A DNA stretch of 64,000 nucleotides from Phreatobacter cathodiphilus (GCF_003008515.1 NZ_CP027668.1:1108001-1172000); one strand, 5' to 3'; positions 1 to 9,650 are shown, numbered from the stretch's first letter. Notes: a model not told the origin generated them from the letters alone. A program made the numbers and translations.

Positions 1-69
1 GGTCGCGGTCAGGGCAGAGCGGGCGATTCGGGTCGTGGAAGCCGCCGGGCGGCGTGCTGCGCGAAGCAT
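1..69 (-). CDS. lptD: Probable LptD N-terminus, partial
   Basis: An ATG on the minus strand at position 69 overlaps the lptG stop codon by one base (TGATG), exactly the arrangement between lptF and lptG. The 23 codons present (MLRAARRPAASTT... onward) are basic and then alanine- and threonine-rich, like the beginning of a signal peptide. In alphaproteobacteria lptF-lptG is usually followed by lptD, the outer-membrane LPS translocon, so LptD is the expected product. The identity rests on synteny and the start overlap only, because the body of the gene lies outside the window. Confidence 0.5.
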   Translation of the reverse strand, partial: MLRAARRPAASTTRIARSALTAT

Positions 70-1151
70 CAGCCGTCCTCCAGCTTCAGTAGAACCATGA
101 AACCCATCAACGCACCGATAAATGCAGGCGACCAGGCGGCGAGAACCGGGGGCACGAGATTCGAGCGCCCCAGATTGCCGGCCAGTTCCGAACCCACGTA
201 AAGCAAAAATCCGGCGACCACGCCACCCAGAATCGTCTTGCCCAATCCGCCGAGCCGGGCGAAGCGCAGGCTGGCGGCGGCGGCCACCAGCACCATCGCC
301 ACCAGAAGCAGCGGTCTGGCGAGCAGAAGCTGGTACTGCAGCTCGAAACGGGCCGCCGGCAGGCCCGAACGGCGCGCGAGCTCGATGAATTGCGGCAGTT
401 CCCAGAACGACACCTGCTCGGGCATCACGAAGCTTTGTCGGACCTGGTCGGCGGTGAGCTGGGTGGCGACCCGGTGGGTCTCGCGCTTCACCGGCTCTGC
501 CCCGACGGGGGTGACGACCGCCTTGCGCAGCAGCCAGAATCCCTCGTCCAGCTCGGCGCTTTCCGCGTCGATCCGCTCCTTGAAGGCACCGTCGGCGCCA
601 TAGACCAGCACGCTGACGCCGCTCAGGCGCTGGCCGCGCTCGGTTGCGGAGGCGGCGTTGATCACGGCCTGACCGTCGGGTGTCGCCTGGCGCAGCCAGA
701 AATTGGTGCGCTGATCGCCCTGAAGGGCCCGGCCGAACAGATCGGACTCCAGCTTGAAGCTGCGCTCGCGGAAATCGGAGGCCACCGGATTGTAAACGGT
801 GGCGGCGAAGACCCCGAGGAGCACCGCCACCACCACGGGGGGCGTCAGGAACTGCCAGGCCGACAGGCCCGCCGCCCGCGCCACCACAAGCTCCAGTTTC
901 CGCGACAGCCCGAGGAAGCACAGCATGGCGCCGACGAGCACCGCGAAGGGCAGCACGATCTCGATGAAGGCGGGAACGCGGTAGACGGTCAGCAGCGCCA
1001 CCAGATGGGTCGGCGCGCGACTGGCATCCTCCACGCGGCGGAGCTGCTCCACGAAGTCGACGATGAGCACCAGGCCGAACGTGCCGAGGAAGGTGCCGCC
1101 CACCGCCGCCAGGAACTTGCGCGTCATATAGCGGGAGAAGGTCGACACCAT
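69..1151 (-). CDS. lptG: LPS export ABC transporter permease LptG
   Basis: Inner-membrane permease of the LptB2FG complex that extracts lipopolysaccharide from the inner membrane. The 360-residue protein starts [13 protein letters not shown] and has the YjgP/YjgQ pattern: membrane helices near residues 15-35, 55-80 and 95-120, a long periplasmic beta-rich domain, and three helices in the last 100 residues. The chosen ATG overlaps the upstream lptF stop by one base (TGATG), which implies translational coupling; a longer open frame upstream only runs through lptF. The length matches the family. The third gene on this strand is probably lptD. Confidence 0.93.
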   Translation of the reverse strand: MVSTFSRYMTRKFLAAVGGTFLGTFGLVLIVDFVEQLRRVEDASRAPTHLVALLTVYRVPAFIEIVLPFAVLVGAMLCFLGLSRKLELVVARAAGLSAWQFLTPPVVVAVLLGVFAATVYNPVASDFRERSFKLESDLFGRALQGDQRTNFWLRQATPDGQAVINAASATERGQRLSGVSVLVYGADGAFKERIDAESAELDEGFWLLRKAVVTPVGAEPVKRETHRVATQLTADQVRQSFVMPEQVSFWELPQFIELARRSGLPAARFELQYQLLLARPLLLVAMVLVAAAASLRFARLGGLGKTILGGVVAGFLLYVGSELAGNLGRSNLVPPVLAAWSPAFIGALMGFMVLLKLEDG

Positions 1152-2329
1152 CAGGCGCTGCCTCCCTGCGCCGTGCGTGCCGCGATCATCCGCGTGACGC
1201 GGTCGGTGATCTCGTTCGACAGGCGCGTGAGCACCTCGGGCGGGCGGACCTTGATCAACCCGAGCGACATGGCGCCGAAGAACACGATGGTGACGACGGG
1301 GAGGAGATAGACGAGGGGCACCGCCGCCGGCCGCGCCGCCACGATTCCGGACACGGCAAAGCCGCCGCCGCGGAAGGCGGCCATGATGATGATCGCACCG
1401 GCGATCGCGGCTCCGCGGCTCTGCCGCGTCGTACGGGCCTGTCCCAGCATGGCGAACGCAATACACAACATGGCCAGTGGGTAGAGCGGCGCGGCGAACC
1501 TGTCGTGCAGCTCCTGACGGAACCTCCCACGCCACCGCTCCAGCATGGGATCGGCGGGGTCGGGGCTCATGAGTTCGGACGTATAGCGCTCGGATGGTCT
1601 ATAAATCGTTTCGGCCGCCTGCGTGAGCTGCGACAGGTCGAAGGCGTAGCGGTCGAAGACGACGATCGACGTGGCCCCGTCCTTCGTCTCGCGCCGCTGC
1701 AGGTTGCCGTTCTCCAGCACGAAGAACGTGCCCTGCGGCTGTTCGCTGATCACGCCGCGCTCGGCCACGTAGATCATGTGTACCTGCGGATCGCGGGTGT
1801 CGGCCACCACGATGCCGAGGAGCACGCCGCCCGGGGCGCGGTCGCGGATGTGGAAGGTGAGGCCGCGATCCGCCTGGGTGAACTGGCCCGGCCGCACGAT
1901 GGCGGTGAGCAGGTTCGCCTGGACCTGCGTCAGCAGCAGGCGGAAGTGCCGGATGGAGGAGGGCGTCAGCCACAGCGACAGCGCGCCGACGAAGACCATG
2001 ACCAGCATCGTCAGCACGAAGAGCGGACGGGCGACTCGCGCCGGCGACACGCCGGCGGCCGACATGACGATCAGCTCGGAATCGCTGTTCAGCTTGTTCA
2101 GCGTCTGCACCACGGCGATGAACAGCGCGATGGGCGCGATGAGGGCGAGCAGCACCGGGATGCCGAGGCTCGTCATCATGAAGAACAGGGCGATGGTCTG
2201 GCCGCTGTTGGTCACGAGGTCGAGCTGTCGCAGGACCTGGGTGATCCAGACGACCAGGGTCAGGATGAACAGCCCGGCCACGAAGGCGAGGGCAGCCTGC
2301 CGGAAGATGTAGCGTTCGAGGGATCCCAT
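1151..2329 (-). CDS. lptF: LPS export ABC transporter permease LptF
   Basis: Partner permease of LptG. The protein starts [16 protein letters not shown] (392 residues), and the conserved LERYIFRQ opening is typical of LptF. Helices flank a central periplasmic jelly-roll region in the same layout as LptG. The ATG at 2329 is preferred over an upstream in-frame extension that lacks homology-like sequence. It is first in the lptF-lptG(-lptD) run and divergent from pepA, with about 200 bp between the start codons that must hold both promoters. Confidence 0.93.
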   Translation of the reverse strand: MGSLERYIFRQAALAFVAGLFILTLVVWITQVLRQLDLVTNSGQTIALFFMMTSLGIPVLLALIAPIALFIAVVQTLNKLNSDSELIVMSAAGVSPARVARPLFVLTMLVMVFVGALSLWLTPSSIRHFRLLLTQVQANLLTAIVRPGQFTQADRGLTFHIRDRAPGGVLLGIVVADTRDPQVHMIYVAERGVISEQPQGTFFVLENGNLQRRETKDGATSIVVFDRYAFDLSQLTQAAETIYRPSERYTSELMSPDPADPMLERWRGRFRQELHDRFAAPLYPLAMLCIAFAMLGQARTTRQSRGAAIAGAIIIMAAFRGGGFAVSGIVAARPAAVPLVYLLPVVTIVFFGAMSLGLIKVRPPEVLTRLSNEITDRVTRMIAARTAQGGSA

Positions 2330-2529
2330 TCCCGGCTCATGCTGGTGCAGGGTCCGCCAACCCGCGCTTGGTTCACGGCCAACGGTTAGAAGCCGATCAT
2401 GGCGACGGCAAGGTGGCGCGGTCCGGCATTGCCGATTCCCGGCCGGGCGTCTCCCACCGGCCACAACGTCGCGTTAGTGTGATGCATCAGGGCATTGCGC
2501 CCGATTCTCATCCACAGCAAGTTGGCCCC

Positions 2530-4023
2530 ATGCCCGATACCCTGAAGATCAGCTTCGCGCCGCTGTCCGCCCCCGTCACGGGGCTTTTGGTCTGCCTCGT
2601 CGGCGAGGACATGGCCCTGCCTGAGGCGGCCTCGCTCCCGGCCACGGCCGGCGCCCTGTTCGAACGCGCCGCGGCGCAGGACGGCTTCAAGGGCAAGGCC
2701 GGCGGCTTCCTCGACATCATCGCGCCCGAGAAGCTCGCCGCCTCGCGGCTGATCGCCGCCGGCATCGGCAAGGCCGCCGACTGGAAGGAGCTCGACGTGA
2801 TCAAGCTGGGCGGCGCGATCTGCGCCCGCCTGCCGGACGCGGCGACCGAGGCGAGCGTCGTCGTCGCCACCGCCTCCGGTGCGCTGAGCGCCGATCAGGC
2901 GGCCGACCTTGCCCTCGGCCTGCGCCTGCGCTTCTACAGCTTCGACCGCTACAAGACGAAGAAGAAGGAGGGCGAGGCCGGCAGCCGCAAGCGCTCCGTC
3001 ACCCTGCTGGTCGCCGACGAGAAGGCCGCCCGCAAGGCCTTCAAGGCGCGCGAGGCCGTCGCCGACGGCGTCGACGTCGCCCGTGACCTCGTCAACGAGC
3101 CGCCGAACGTCCTCTTCCCCACCGAATTCGCCAAGCGCGCCGGCGATCTCGCCCGCCTCGGCGTCGACGTCGAGGTGCTCAACGAGAAGGACCTGAAGAA
3201 GCTCGGCATGGGCGCGCTCCTCGCCGTCGGCCAGGGCTCGGCCCGCGACAGCCACGTGGTGGTGATGCGCTGGGACGGCGGCAAGGACGGCGAGGCGCCG
3301 GTCTGTCTCGTCGGCAAGGGCGTCTGCTTCGATTCCGGCGGCATCTCGCTCAAGCCCGGCGAGGGGATGCAGGACATGAAGGGCGACATGGGCGGCGCTG
3401 CCGCCGTGGTCGGCGCCATGCATGCGCTCGCCGCCCGCAAGGCGCGCGCCAACGTCGTCGGTCTCATCGGCCTCGTCGAGAACATGCCGGACGGCAACGC
3501 CTACCGGCCCGGCGACATCCTCACCTCCATGTCCGGCCAGACCATCGAGATGATCAACACCGACGCCGAGGGCCGCCTCGTCCTCGCCGACGTGCTCTGG
3601 TACGCCAAGGACCGGTTCAAGCCGAAGGCCATGGTCAATCTCGCCACGCTGACCGGCGCCATCATGGTCGCCCTCGGCCAGGAGAATGCCGGCCTGTTCT
3701 CGAACAACGACGACGTGGCCAAGGCGCTGACGGAGGCCGGCCTCACCACCGGCGAGAAGGTCTGGCGCATGCCGCTCTCGGCCGAATACGACAAGCTGAT
3801 CGACAGCCAGTTCGCCGACATGAAGAACACCGGCGGCCGCTATGGCGGCGCCATCACCGCCGCCCAGTTCCTCCAGCGCTTCGTCGGCGACGTGCCCTGG
3901 GCCCATCTCGACGTCGCCGGCACGGCAATGAACTCCAGCAAGGGCGACATCAACCGGAGCTGGGGCGCCGGCTGGGGCGTCAGGCTGCTCGACAGGTTCG
4001 TGGCGGACGGCTACGAGCGCTGA
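2530..4023 (+). CDS. pepA: Leucyl aminopeptidase PepA
   Basis: Cytosolic M17 leucyl aminopeptidase that removes N-terminal residues from peptides using two metal ions. The 497-residue product carries the M17 signature [12 protein letters not shown] beginning at Asn343 and the metal/lysine segment [16 protein letters not shown] upstream of it. The ATG at 2530 (MPDTLKISF) gives the usual family length; the frame is open for 54 further codons upstream without family-like sequence. It is followed after 32 bp by holC, a common proteobacterial pairing. Confidence 0.95.
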   Translation: MPDTLKISFAPLSAPVTGLLVCLVGEDMALPEAASLPATAGALFERAAAQDGFKGKAGGFLDIIAPEKLAASRLIAAGIGKAADWKELDVIKLGGAICARLPDAATEASVVVATASGALSADQAADLALGLRLRFYSFDRYKTKKKEGEAGSRKRSVTLLVADEKAARKAFKAREAVADGVDVARDLVNEPPNVLFPTEFAKRAGDLARLGVDVEVLNEKDLKKLGMGALLAVGQGSARDSHVVVMRWDGGKDGEAPVCLVGKGVCFDSGGISLKPGEGMQDMKGDMGGAAAVVGAMHALAARKARANVVGLIGLVENMPDGNAYRPGDILTSMSGQTIEMINTDAEGRLVLADVLWYAKDRFKPKAMVNLATLTGAIMVALGQENAGLFSNNDDVAKALTEAGLTTGEKVWRMPLSAEYDKLIDSQFADMKNTGGRYGGAITAAQFLQRFVGDVPWAHLDVAGTAMNSSKGDINRSWGAGWGVRLLDRFVADGYER

Positions 4024-4055
4024 TCGCCCGGAGCTATGCAAAAACGACGGAACTC

Positions 4056-4508
4056 GTGACCGACATCCTGTTCTACCATCTGCAGAACCAGCCGCTCGAA
4101 AGGGTCTTGCCGGTGCTGCTCGAAAAATCGGTGGAACGCGGCTGGAAGGTCGCCGTCGAGGCCGCCTCGCCCGAAAGGGTCGAGGCGCTCGACGCCCTGC
4201 TCTGGACCTATTCCGACGAGAGCTTCCTGCCCCACGGCACCGACCGCGAGGCGGACGCCGCCCTGCAGCCCGTGCTGCTGACGGCCGGGCCGGACCGCGC
4301 CAACGGCGCCAGCGTGCGTTTCCTGGTGGACGGTGCGGCGCTGCCCGCCGACATGGAGGCCTATGAGCGCATCGTGCTGATGTTCGACGGCAACGACCCC
4401 GACGCCCTCGACCAGGCCCGCTCGAGCTGGAAGGCGGCCAAGGCCGCCGGCCATGCCTGCACCTACTGGCAGCAGGACGAGAACGGCCGCTGGGGGAAGA
4501 GGGCGTGA
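4056..4508 (+). CDS. holC: DNA polymerase III subunit chi (HolC)
   Basis: Chi is the clamp-loader accessory subunit that links the polymerase III holoenzyme to SSB. The GTG start gives 150 residues, the usual family size, beginning VTDILFYHLQNQPLERVLPV; the opening F-Y-H-L and the later WTYSDESFLPHG segment are chi-like. It lies 32 bp after pepA and its stop overlaps the start of the following transporter gene by four bases (GTGA), so the three genes are probably one transcript. Confidence 0.9.
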   Translation: MTDILFYHLQNQPLERVLPVLLEKSVERGWKVAVEAASPERVEALDALLWTYSDESFLPHGTDREADAALQPVLLTAGPDRANGASVRFLVDGAALPADMEAYERIVLMFDGNDPDALDQARSSWKAAKAAGHACTYWQQDENGRWGKRA

Positions 4509-5683
4509 ACGCCCTGCCGTCGGCCGAGCCTCCCCGCGGTTTCATCGATCTCGCCGCCAGGTCAGAGTTCTGGCGTCTCGCCGCGATCATCTTCCTGACC
4601 GCCATGACCAACCAGCAATCGGTGCTGCTGGCGGTGGTTTGGGAGGAGGCGGGATTCCCGCACCGCGACATCGGCCTGCTCATCGCCGTCTATGGCGTCC
4701 CGCTGGTGCTGATGAGCCTGTTCTCCGGGCCGCTCGCCAACCGGATCGGCATCCTCCAGACGGTGCGCATCGGCGCGGTGCTGACCACGCTCGGCTTCAT
4801 CAGCCTCTATTTCACCCACGAGACCTTTCTCGGCTCGCTCGCCTCGCGCCTCATCCAGGGCACCGGATTCGCGCTGTTCCACGCGCCGGTCATGACCTAT
4901 GGCTCGACCCGGCTCACCCGCGAGCGCTTCGTGCGCCTCTTCGGCCTGCTCTCGGCCATGGCGCCCTTGCCCTATGCCTTCGGTCCCATCCTCGCCGAAT
5001 TTCTCTACCACGCCTTCGGCGCGCACGGTTATTTCGTCGCCGGCGCCGTTCCCGCCGTGCTCGGCCTGCCGCTGCTCTGGACCATCCGGCCGGTCGACCG
5101 CACCGAGGGGCCTGTCGGCGGCATTGCGGGCCTCCTCCGGAACCCCCGCATCTGGCTGCCTCTGCTCTCCGCCATCGTCTACGGCTACATGTTCGGCTTC
5201 ATCAGTGCCTATGCGGCGCCGATTCTGGTCGAGCGCGGCATCGTCGTCGGCGCCTTCTTCACCGCCTTCACCATCTCCATCTTCGCCGTGCGCTTCGGCG
5301 GCCTGGCGCTGATCGAGAACGTCGACCGCCGCGTCGTTGTCGCCGGCGGCGCCATGCTGCTCGCCGCCGGCCTCGTCCTCGTCGCCTTCGCCGGTTCCAT
5401 GACCGAGGTGGTTGCGGCCGGCTTCGTCTTCGGCCTCGGCCATTCCATCGGTTTTCCCGTGCTCTCGGCGTGGATCTGCGACGGCACCCCGCCCGAGCAG
5501 CGGGCAACGCCGATGGCCGTGTTCAACGCCACCTTCTTCGCCGCCATGACGGTGATCGCCCTGCCGGCGAGCCTCGCCATCGGCGCCTTCGGCTATGTGT
5601 GGGTCATGGTGAGCCTGTCGGTCTCCGCCCTCGGCCTCGCCGCGGTGCTCGTCGCCGCCTGGTCGAGGCGTTTCCGGCGCTGA
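4505..5683 (+). CDS. MFS transporter
   Basis: A 392-residue polytopic protein with about twelve hydrophobic segments and a central loop near residue 200 (RPVDRTEGPVGG), fitting the major facilitator superfamily. The GTG start overlaps the holC stop by four bases. Nothing visible identifies the substrate; the fold resembles sugar or drug efflux members. Its coupling to pepA-holC looks like local operon structure and says little about the cargo. Confidence 0.85.
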   Translation: MNALPSAEPPRGFIDLAARSEFWRLAAIIFLTAMTNQQSVLLAVVWEEAGFPHRDIGLLIAVYGVPLVLMSLFSGPLANRIGILQTVRIGAVLTTLGFISLYFTHETFLGSLASRLIQGTGFALFHAPVMTYGSTRLTRERFVRLFGLLSAMAPLPYAFGPILAEFLYHAFGAHGYFVAGAVPAVLGLPLLWTIRPVDRTEGPVGGIAGLLRNPRIWLPLLSAIVYGYMFGFISAYAAPILVERGIVVGAFFTAFTISIFAVRFGGLALIENVDRRVVVAGGAMLLAAGLVLVAFAGSMTEVVAAGFVFGLGHSIGFPVLSAWICDGTPPEQRATPMAVFNATFFAAMTVIALPASLAIGAFGYVWVMVSLSVSALGLAAVLVAAWSRRFRR

Positions 5684-5746
5684 GGCTGGCTCTGTTGCCA
5701 GGCTGCTGTCATAACGATGTCAGCAGCCCCGCGGCAGGATGTCGCC

Positions 5747-6430
5747 ATGAGACCTTCCGACCGACTCTTCCAGATCATCCAGATCCTGCGCCGCTCGCGC
5801 CGGCCGCTCACCGCCGAGGCCATCGCCTCGGAGCTCGAGACGTCCAAGCGCACGATCTATCGCGACATATCCACGCTCATCGGCCAGCGCGTGCCGATCC
5901 GCGGGGAGGCGGGGCTCGGCTACGTGCTGGAGGGTGGATTCGACCTGCCGCCGCTCATGCTGACGTCGGACGAGATCGAGGCGGCCGCCCTCGGCGCCCG
6001 CTGGGTGCAGTCGCGCGGCGACCCCGCTCTGTCGCGCGCCGCCGCCGACCTCATTGCCAAGCTCGCCGCCATCGTGCCGGAGAAGCTGCGCGACGTCGCC
6101 CTCGACCCCGTCTCGCGCACCGGCCCCGCCTGGGAGCCGACCGAGGACCGCATCGACCTCGCCCGCGTCCGCGGCTGGATCCACGAGGGCAAGAAGATCT
6201 CCCTCGGCTACAGCGACGAGCAGGGCAGGGCGACCCAGCGTATCCTCTGGCCGGTGGCGGTGGGCTATTTCGACAGCGTCCGCCACCTCATCGCGTGGTG
6301 CGAGCTGCGCCGCGACTTCCGCTCCTTCCGCACCGACCGCATCGCCTCCGCCGAATTCCTGGAGGAGCGCTACCCCGAGCGCCCGAGCGTGCTCAGGGCC
6401 AGGTGGCGCAAGACGATCAAGGAGAATTAG
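5747..6430 (+). CDS. HTH/WYL-domain transcriptional regulator (YafY type)
   Basis: An N-terminal winged helix-turn-helix of the HTH_11 type (RPSDRLFQIIQILRR, then LTAEAIASELETSKRTIYRD) occupies roughly residues 1-60. A WYL-type ligand-sensing domain follows, with the characteristic KISLGYSDEQG and WPVAVGYFDS...LIAWCELR segments. The ATG at 5747 is preferred because AGGA lies seven bases upstream; an in-frame ATG at 5717 would add ten residues. Target genes are unknown; the preceding MFS gene is a candidate by adjacency only. Confidence 0.85.
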   Translation: MRPSDRLFQIIQILRRSRRPLTAEAIASELETSKRTIYRDISTLIGQRVPIRGEAGLGYVLEGGFDLPPLMLTSDEIEAAALGARWVQSRGDPALSRAAADLIAKLAAIVPEKLRDVALDPVSRTGPAWEPTEDRIDLARVRGWIHEGKKISLGYSDEQGRATQRILWPVAVGYFDSVRHLIAWCELRRDFRSFRTDRIASAEFLEERYPERPSVLRARWRKTIKEN

Positions 6431-6539
6431 GCGCCGGTCGCGACCGCCCAGACCTCGGCCGTGGCGCGAGGGGCCGGTCGGCCTGCTCCATCCCTCGTGC
6501 CGGGTGATGAATCATCCGGGTTCAGGCATAGTCCGCACC

Positions 6540-7034
6540 ATGACCTTGACCCATCAGGCCCTGGAACAGTTGCGCTTCACCAATCTCGGGCGGCTGCTCG
6601 ACGAGGTGCATCTGGGTTTCGACCACGCGGCGCTGGCCTACCTGCGGGCGCGCGGCTATCCGTGGCTCAATCCCGCGCACAGCCATGTGATGCGGACCAT
6701 GCAGCTCGAAGGCGCCAGCATCAGCGCCATGGCGGCGCAGGCCAGAATCTCCAAACAAGCCATGAGCAAGCTGGTCATGCAGTTCCGCGCGAAGGGACTG
6801 TTGCGCGTCGAGGACGATCCCGGCGACGGGCGCAACAGGATCGCGGTCGTCACGGACGCCGGCTGTGACCTGTTGGTCCACGGGGTCGAGGCTTTGCGCC
6901 AGGCCGAGGACGATCTGGCCGCCCGGATCGGCCGAACCGAGCTCGAGGGTCTGCGGCGCATTCTGCGGCTCGTTCGGGACAAAAGCACAACAATTCAGCG
7001 GGAAGTCGAGACGGCGCGGCGGCGCCGGCGATAA
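6540..7034 (+). CDS. MarR-family transcriptional regulator
   Basis: A 164-residue protein with a MarR winged helix in its centre: ASISAMAAQARISKQAMSKLVMQF is the recognition region and DDPGDGRNRIAVVTDAG is the wing. The start at 6540 (MTLTHQALEQL) has only a weak ribosome site; an ATG at 6507 would add eleven residues. A perfect 21-bp inverted repeat lies between this gene and the co-directional binding-protein gene, which suggests that this regulator controls the downstream three-gene unit. Confidence 0.88.
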   Translation: MTLTHQALEQLRFTNLGRLLDEVHLGFDHAALAYLRARGYPWLNPAHSHVMRTMQLEGASISAMAAQARISKQAMSKLVMQFRAKGLLRVEDDPGDGRNRIAVVTDAGCDLLVHGVEALRQAEDDLAARIGRTELEGLRRILRLVRDKSTTIQREVETARRRRR

Positions 7035-7049
7035 TTGAGGCAGCTCCAT

Positions 7050-7070
7050 ATCGTCAACTATGTTGACGAT
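7050..7070. promoter_or_regulatory. Probable MarR operator palindrome
   Basis: ATCGTCAAC-TAT-GTTGACGAT has perfect 9-base arms around three bases. It lies between the marR stop at 7034 and the binding-protein start at 7114. Size, symmetry and location fit a MarR dimer site. Which protein binds it is inferred. Confidence 0.7.
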
Positions 7071-7113
7071 TACCGGCGGCCATGTTTGGCTCTGTCCATC
7101 CGAAGAGGGGGAC

Positions 7114-8100
7114 ATGATGGTCATCACGCGCCGATCCCTTGCCGCCGGGCTGGCGGCTTCCACCGTGGCGGCCCCGCTCGTCAGGGCACAGACCGGCTAT
7201 CCGGCCCGCGTCATCCGGCTGGTCGTGCCCTATACCGCCGGTGGGCCCCTGGACTCGGCCGCCCGCGTCGTCGCGGAGGGCCTCGGCCGGCGCCTCGGCC
7301 AATCGATCGTGGTGGAGAACAAGACCGGGGCGAGCGGCATGCTCGGCGCGGCGGAGGTGGCGAAGGCCGACCCTGACGGACACACGCTTCTGTTCACCGT
7401 GACGGACACCCAGGTGAACGCCATGCTGCTGTTCAAGAGGCCTCTCTACGACTCGCTCAAGGACTTCACCCCCGTCACCATGGCGTTCCGCGCGCCGATC
7501 ATTCTGGCCGCCAGTGCGGAGCTGACATCCACGGCCCCCGCCGACCTCGTGACCCACTTCAAAGCCAATCCGGCGAAGGCCAGCTACGGGCACTGGGGTC
7601 TCGGCGGTCTCGGGCACCTGCTGGGCGAGACGTTCAACCGGAAGCTCGGCCTCGGTCTGAACGCCGTTCCCTACAGGGGGGAAAACCCGGCCGTGACGGA
7701 CCTCGTGGCCAGACACATCAGCCTGGCGACCGCCTCCGTGGCCAACACGCAGCAGCACATCAAGGGCGGCGCGTTGAAGGCGGTCGCGGTGTCGGGCAAT
7801 GCCCGCACGGCGCTGCTGCCGAACGTCCCGACATTTGCGGAGATCGGTCTGACGGATCCGATCTTCGGCATGGGCATCTGGCTGGGTCTCCTGGCGCCAG
7901 GCCGCACACCGCCGGCGATCGTGGAGCGCCTCGCGGAGGAAACACGGGCCGTCATCACCGAGCCGGCCGTCGCCTCGCGCATGCAGTCGCTCGCCTATAC
8001 ATCCGACGCGCTCCCCCCCGCCGAATTTCGCCGGAGGATCGAGGCCGAGCTGGAGATCGTCGGGAAAGTCTACGCCGATCTGGCGATCGAGAAGCAATGA
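7114..8100 (+). CDS. Tripartite tricarboxylate transporter substrate-binding protein (TctC/Bug family)
   Basis: A periplasmic solute receptor of 328 residues. The N-terminus MMVITRRSLAAGLAAS carries a twin-arginine-like signal, with probable cleavage after PLVRAQ. The mature part begins YPARVIRLVVPYTAGGPLD, the hallmark of Bug proteins, and GGPLDSAARVVAEGL forms the ligand loop that normally binds a carboxylate. No TctA/TctB membrane genes are present nearby, so it must use distant permeases or act in sensing. Its stop overlaps the racemase-like gene by four bases (ATGA). Confidence 0.88.
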   Translation: MMVITRRSLAAGLAASTVAAPLVRAQTGYPARVIRLVVPYTAGGPLDSAARVVAEGLGRRLGQSIVVENKTGASGMLGAAEVAKADPDGHTLLFTVTDTQVNAMLLFKRPLYDSLKDFTPVTMAFRAPIILAASAELTSTAPADLVTHFKANPAKASYGHWGLGGLGHLLGETFNRKLGLGLNAVPYRGENPAVTDLVARHISLATASVANTQQHIKGGALKAVAVSGNARTALLPNVPTFAEIGLTDPIFGMGIWLGLLAPGRTPPAIVERLAEETRAVITEPAVASRMQSLAYTSDALPPAEFRRRIEAELEIVGKVYADLAIEKQ

Positions 8101-8780
8101 TCGGCCTCATCGGCGGGATAAGCTGGCGCTCGACGGCGCTGTATCACCAGCGGATCAACGAGGCCGCCGAGCGACGCGGTGGCCGAAACGCCAATGCCGA
8201 AAGCGTCATCGTCTCCCTGCGTTACGAAACCCTGCTGGAGCAGGGTCGGGCGGGGAACTGGGATGGCGTCGCCGACGCCATCGTGGCCGCGCTCGCGCGT
8301 GCCTCGGCGGCAGGCGCCACGCTCGGCTTGCTGACCGCCGTCACGCCGCACCGCATGTTCGACCGTATCACCGCCGCCTCTCCGATTCCCCTGCTCCACG
8401 TGCTCGATCCCGCACTCGCGATGCTCGACGAGCAGGGCATCGGCTGCGTCGGCGTGCTCGGGACGTCCTACACGCTGACGGCCGCCCCGTTTCTCGACCG
8501 GATCGATGCCGCCGGCCTCGCATGGCGCATTCCGGACGAGCCGGGACGCCGCGATCTCGACGCCATGATCCAGGACGAACTGACCCAGGGCGTCGTCACG
8601 GCCCGCGCCGAGCGGCGGGCGATGGAACTCGCGGATGATCTCATGGCGGCTGGGGCCGAGGCTGTCCTTCTCGCCTGCACCGAGCTGCCGCTGTTGGCCT
8701 GGCGCCGGTATGACCGGGCGCCGGTCGTTGACGCGGTCACGTCCCACGCGGATGCCGCGGTAGTGAGGATGGACCTATGA
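8097..8780 (+). CDS. Aspartate/glutamate racemase-family protein
   Basis: The MIGLIGGISWRSTALYHQRIN opening and the LACTELPLL motif near residue 202 place this 227-residue protein in the Asp/Glu racemase superfamily, which includes racemases, maleate isomerases and arylmalonate decarboxylases. The second catalytic cysteine (ACTE) is present. The first, expected in a CNT-type motif near residue 80, is not: the aligned stretch reads LLTAVTPHRMF. A Thr/Cys active site has been described for an E. coli L-Asp/Glu racemase, so loss of the first Cys does not mean inactivity. It overlaps both neighbours by four bases. Confidence 0.8.
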   Translation: MIGLIGGISWRSTALYHQRINEAAERRGGRNANAESVIVSLRYETLLEQGRAGNWDGVADAIVAALARASAAGATLGLLTAVTPHRMFDRITAASPIPLLHVLDPALAMLDEQGIGCVGVLGTSYTLTAAPFLDRIDAAGLAWRIPDEPGRRDLDAMIQDELTQGVVTARAERRAMELADDLMAAGAEAVLLACTELPLLAWRRYDRAPVVDAVTSHADAAVVRMDL

Positions 8781-9643
8781 CTACGCAGTCTGCTGTACCG
8801 GTGATCACGGCGATCGACCATCTGCTGACCTATGTCGCGGACGGTGCGGCGGCGGCCGACACCTTCCGCCGGCTCGGTTTCACGCTCTCGCCGGTCAGCC
8901 GGATCGAGAGCATGGGCATCACCAACCAGATGGTGCTGTTTCAGGATGCCGTGCCGGGAGCGGCGAATTTCATCGAGCTGATGTCGGTCAGCGATCCCGA
9001 CCGGCTGCCGCCGCCCATGGTCGCCCTGCTCGGCGGCGAGGAGCGCGCCAAGTCCATGGTGCTGTCGACCGCCGATGCCTTCGGCTGCCACACCCATCTG
9101 GCTGCGCAGCAGCTGCCGTTTGCCGCTCCGGTCCACGTGCGGCGCGAATGGAAACTGGACGACGGCACGTCGGTTCACCCGGAATTCGACGTCATCCTGC
9201 CCGCGACGGCCGGTCTGACCTTCAACGCCTGCCGCTACTACAACGTCGAGCATTACCGGCGGCCGGACTGGACCGCCCATCCCAACACGGTGACCGGGCT
9301 GGATGCGGTCCTCGCCGTCGCACCGGATCCCGGCGCCCTGGCGGCGCGGTTTGCCGGTATCCTCCAATGTCCGGTGCGGCAGCAGGACGGCTGTCTGGTC
9401 GTCGAGGCGGGGGGCGTCGCGCTCGACATCTACGGGCCCGAGGCCCTGGCGGCGCGCTATGGCCTGGACGCCGCGGCGCCGGCCGAGCTCCCCGCCTATG
9501 TCGGCTACCGCCTGCGTGCCCGCGATCCCGCTGTTGTGGCCGGTTTCGCGAGCCGGGCCGGAATGACCCCTTCTCCGGTCAAGGCGGGATTTACGCTGCC
9601 TCCGGCGCAGATGTTCGGCAACCTCGTCGAGGTCACCACCTGA
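8777..9643 (+). CDS. VOC-superfamily (glyoxalase-like) protein
   Basis: A 288-residue protein opening VITAIDHLLTYVADGAAAADTFRRLGFTLSP, the beta-alpha-beta-beta-beta start of a vicinal oxygen chelate module, with a second module-like half after about residue 170. It matches the Glyoxalase_3-like group that has one recognisable and one diverged module. The start overlaps the racemase-like gene by four bases (ATGA), making it the last gene of the MarR-linked unit. The substrate is unknown; metal-dependent lyase, dioxygenase or isomerase chemistry would fit. Confidence 0.75.
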   Translation: MTTQSAVPVITAIDHLLTYVADGAAAADTFRRLGFTLSPVSRIESMGITNQMVLFQDAVPGAANFIELMSVSDPDRLPPPMVALLGGEERAKSMVLSTADAFGCHTHLAAQQLPFAAPVHVRREWKLDDGTSVHPEFDVILPATAGLTFNACRYYNVEHYRRPDWTAHPNTVTGLDAVLAVAPDPGALAARFAGILQCPVRQQDGCLVVEAGGVALDIYGPEALAARYGLDAAAPAELPAYVGYRLRARDPAVVAGFASRAGMTPSPVKAGFTLPPAQMFGNLVEVTT

Positions 9644-9650
9644 GGCCGGC

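Noticed and set aside
390-1310. Long plus-strand open frames opposite lptG and lptF
   Set aside because: They are antisense frames caused by high GC codon bias; they are full of His/Arg/Gly runs and lack any family signature, while the minus strand encodes clear LptFG.
2386-4683. 765-codon minus-strand open frame opposite pepA-holC
   Set aside because: Composition is that of a shadow frame and pepA/holC on the plus strand are unmistakable.
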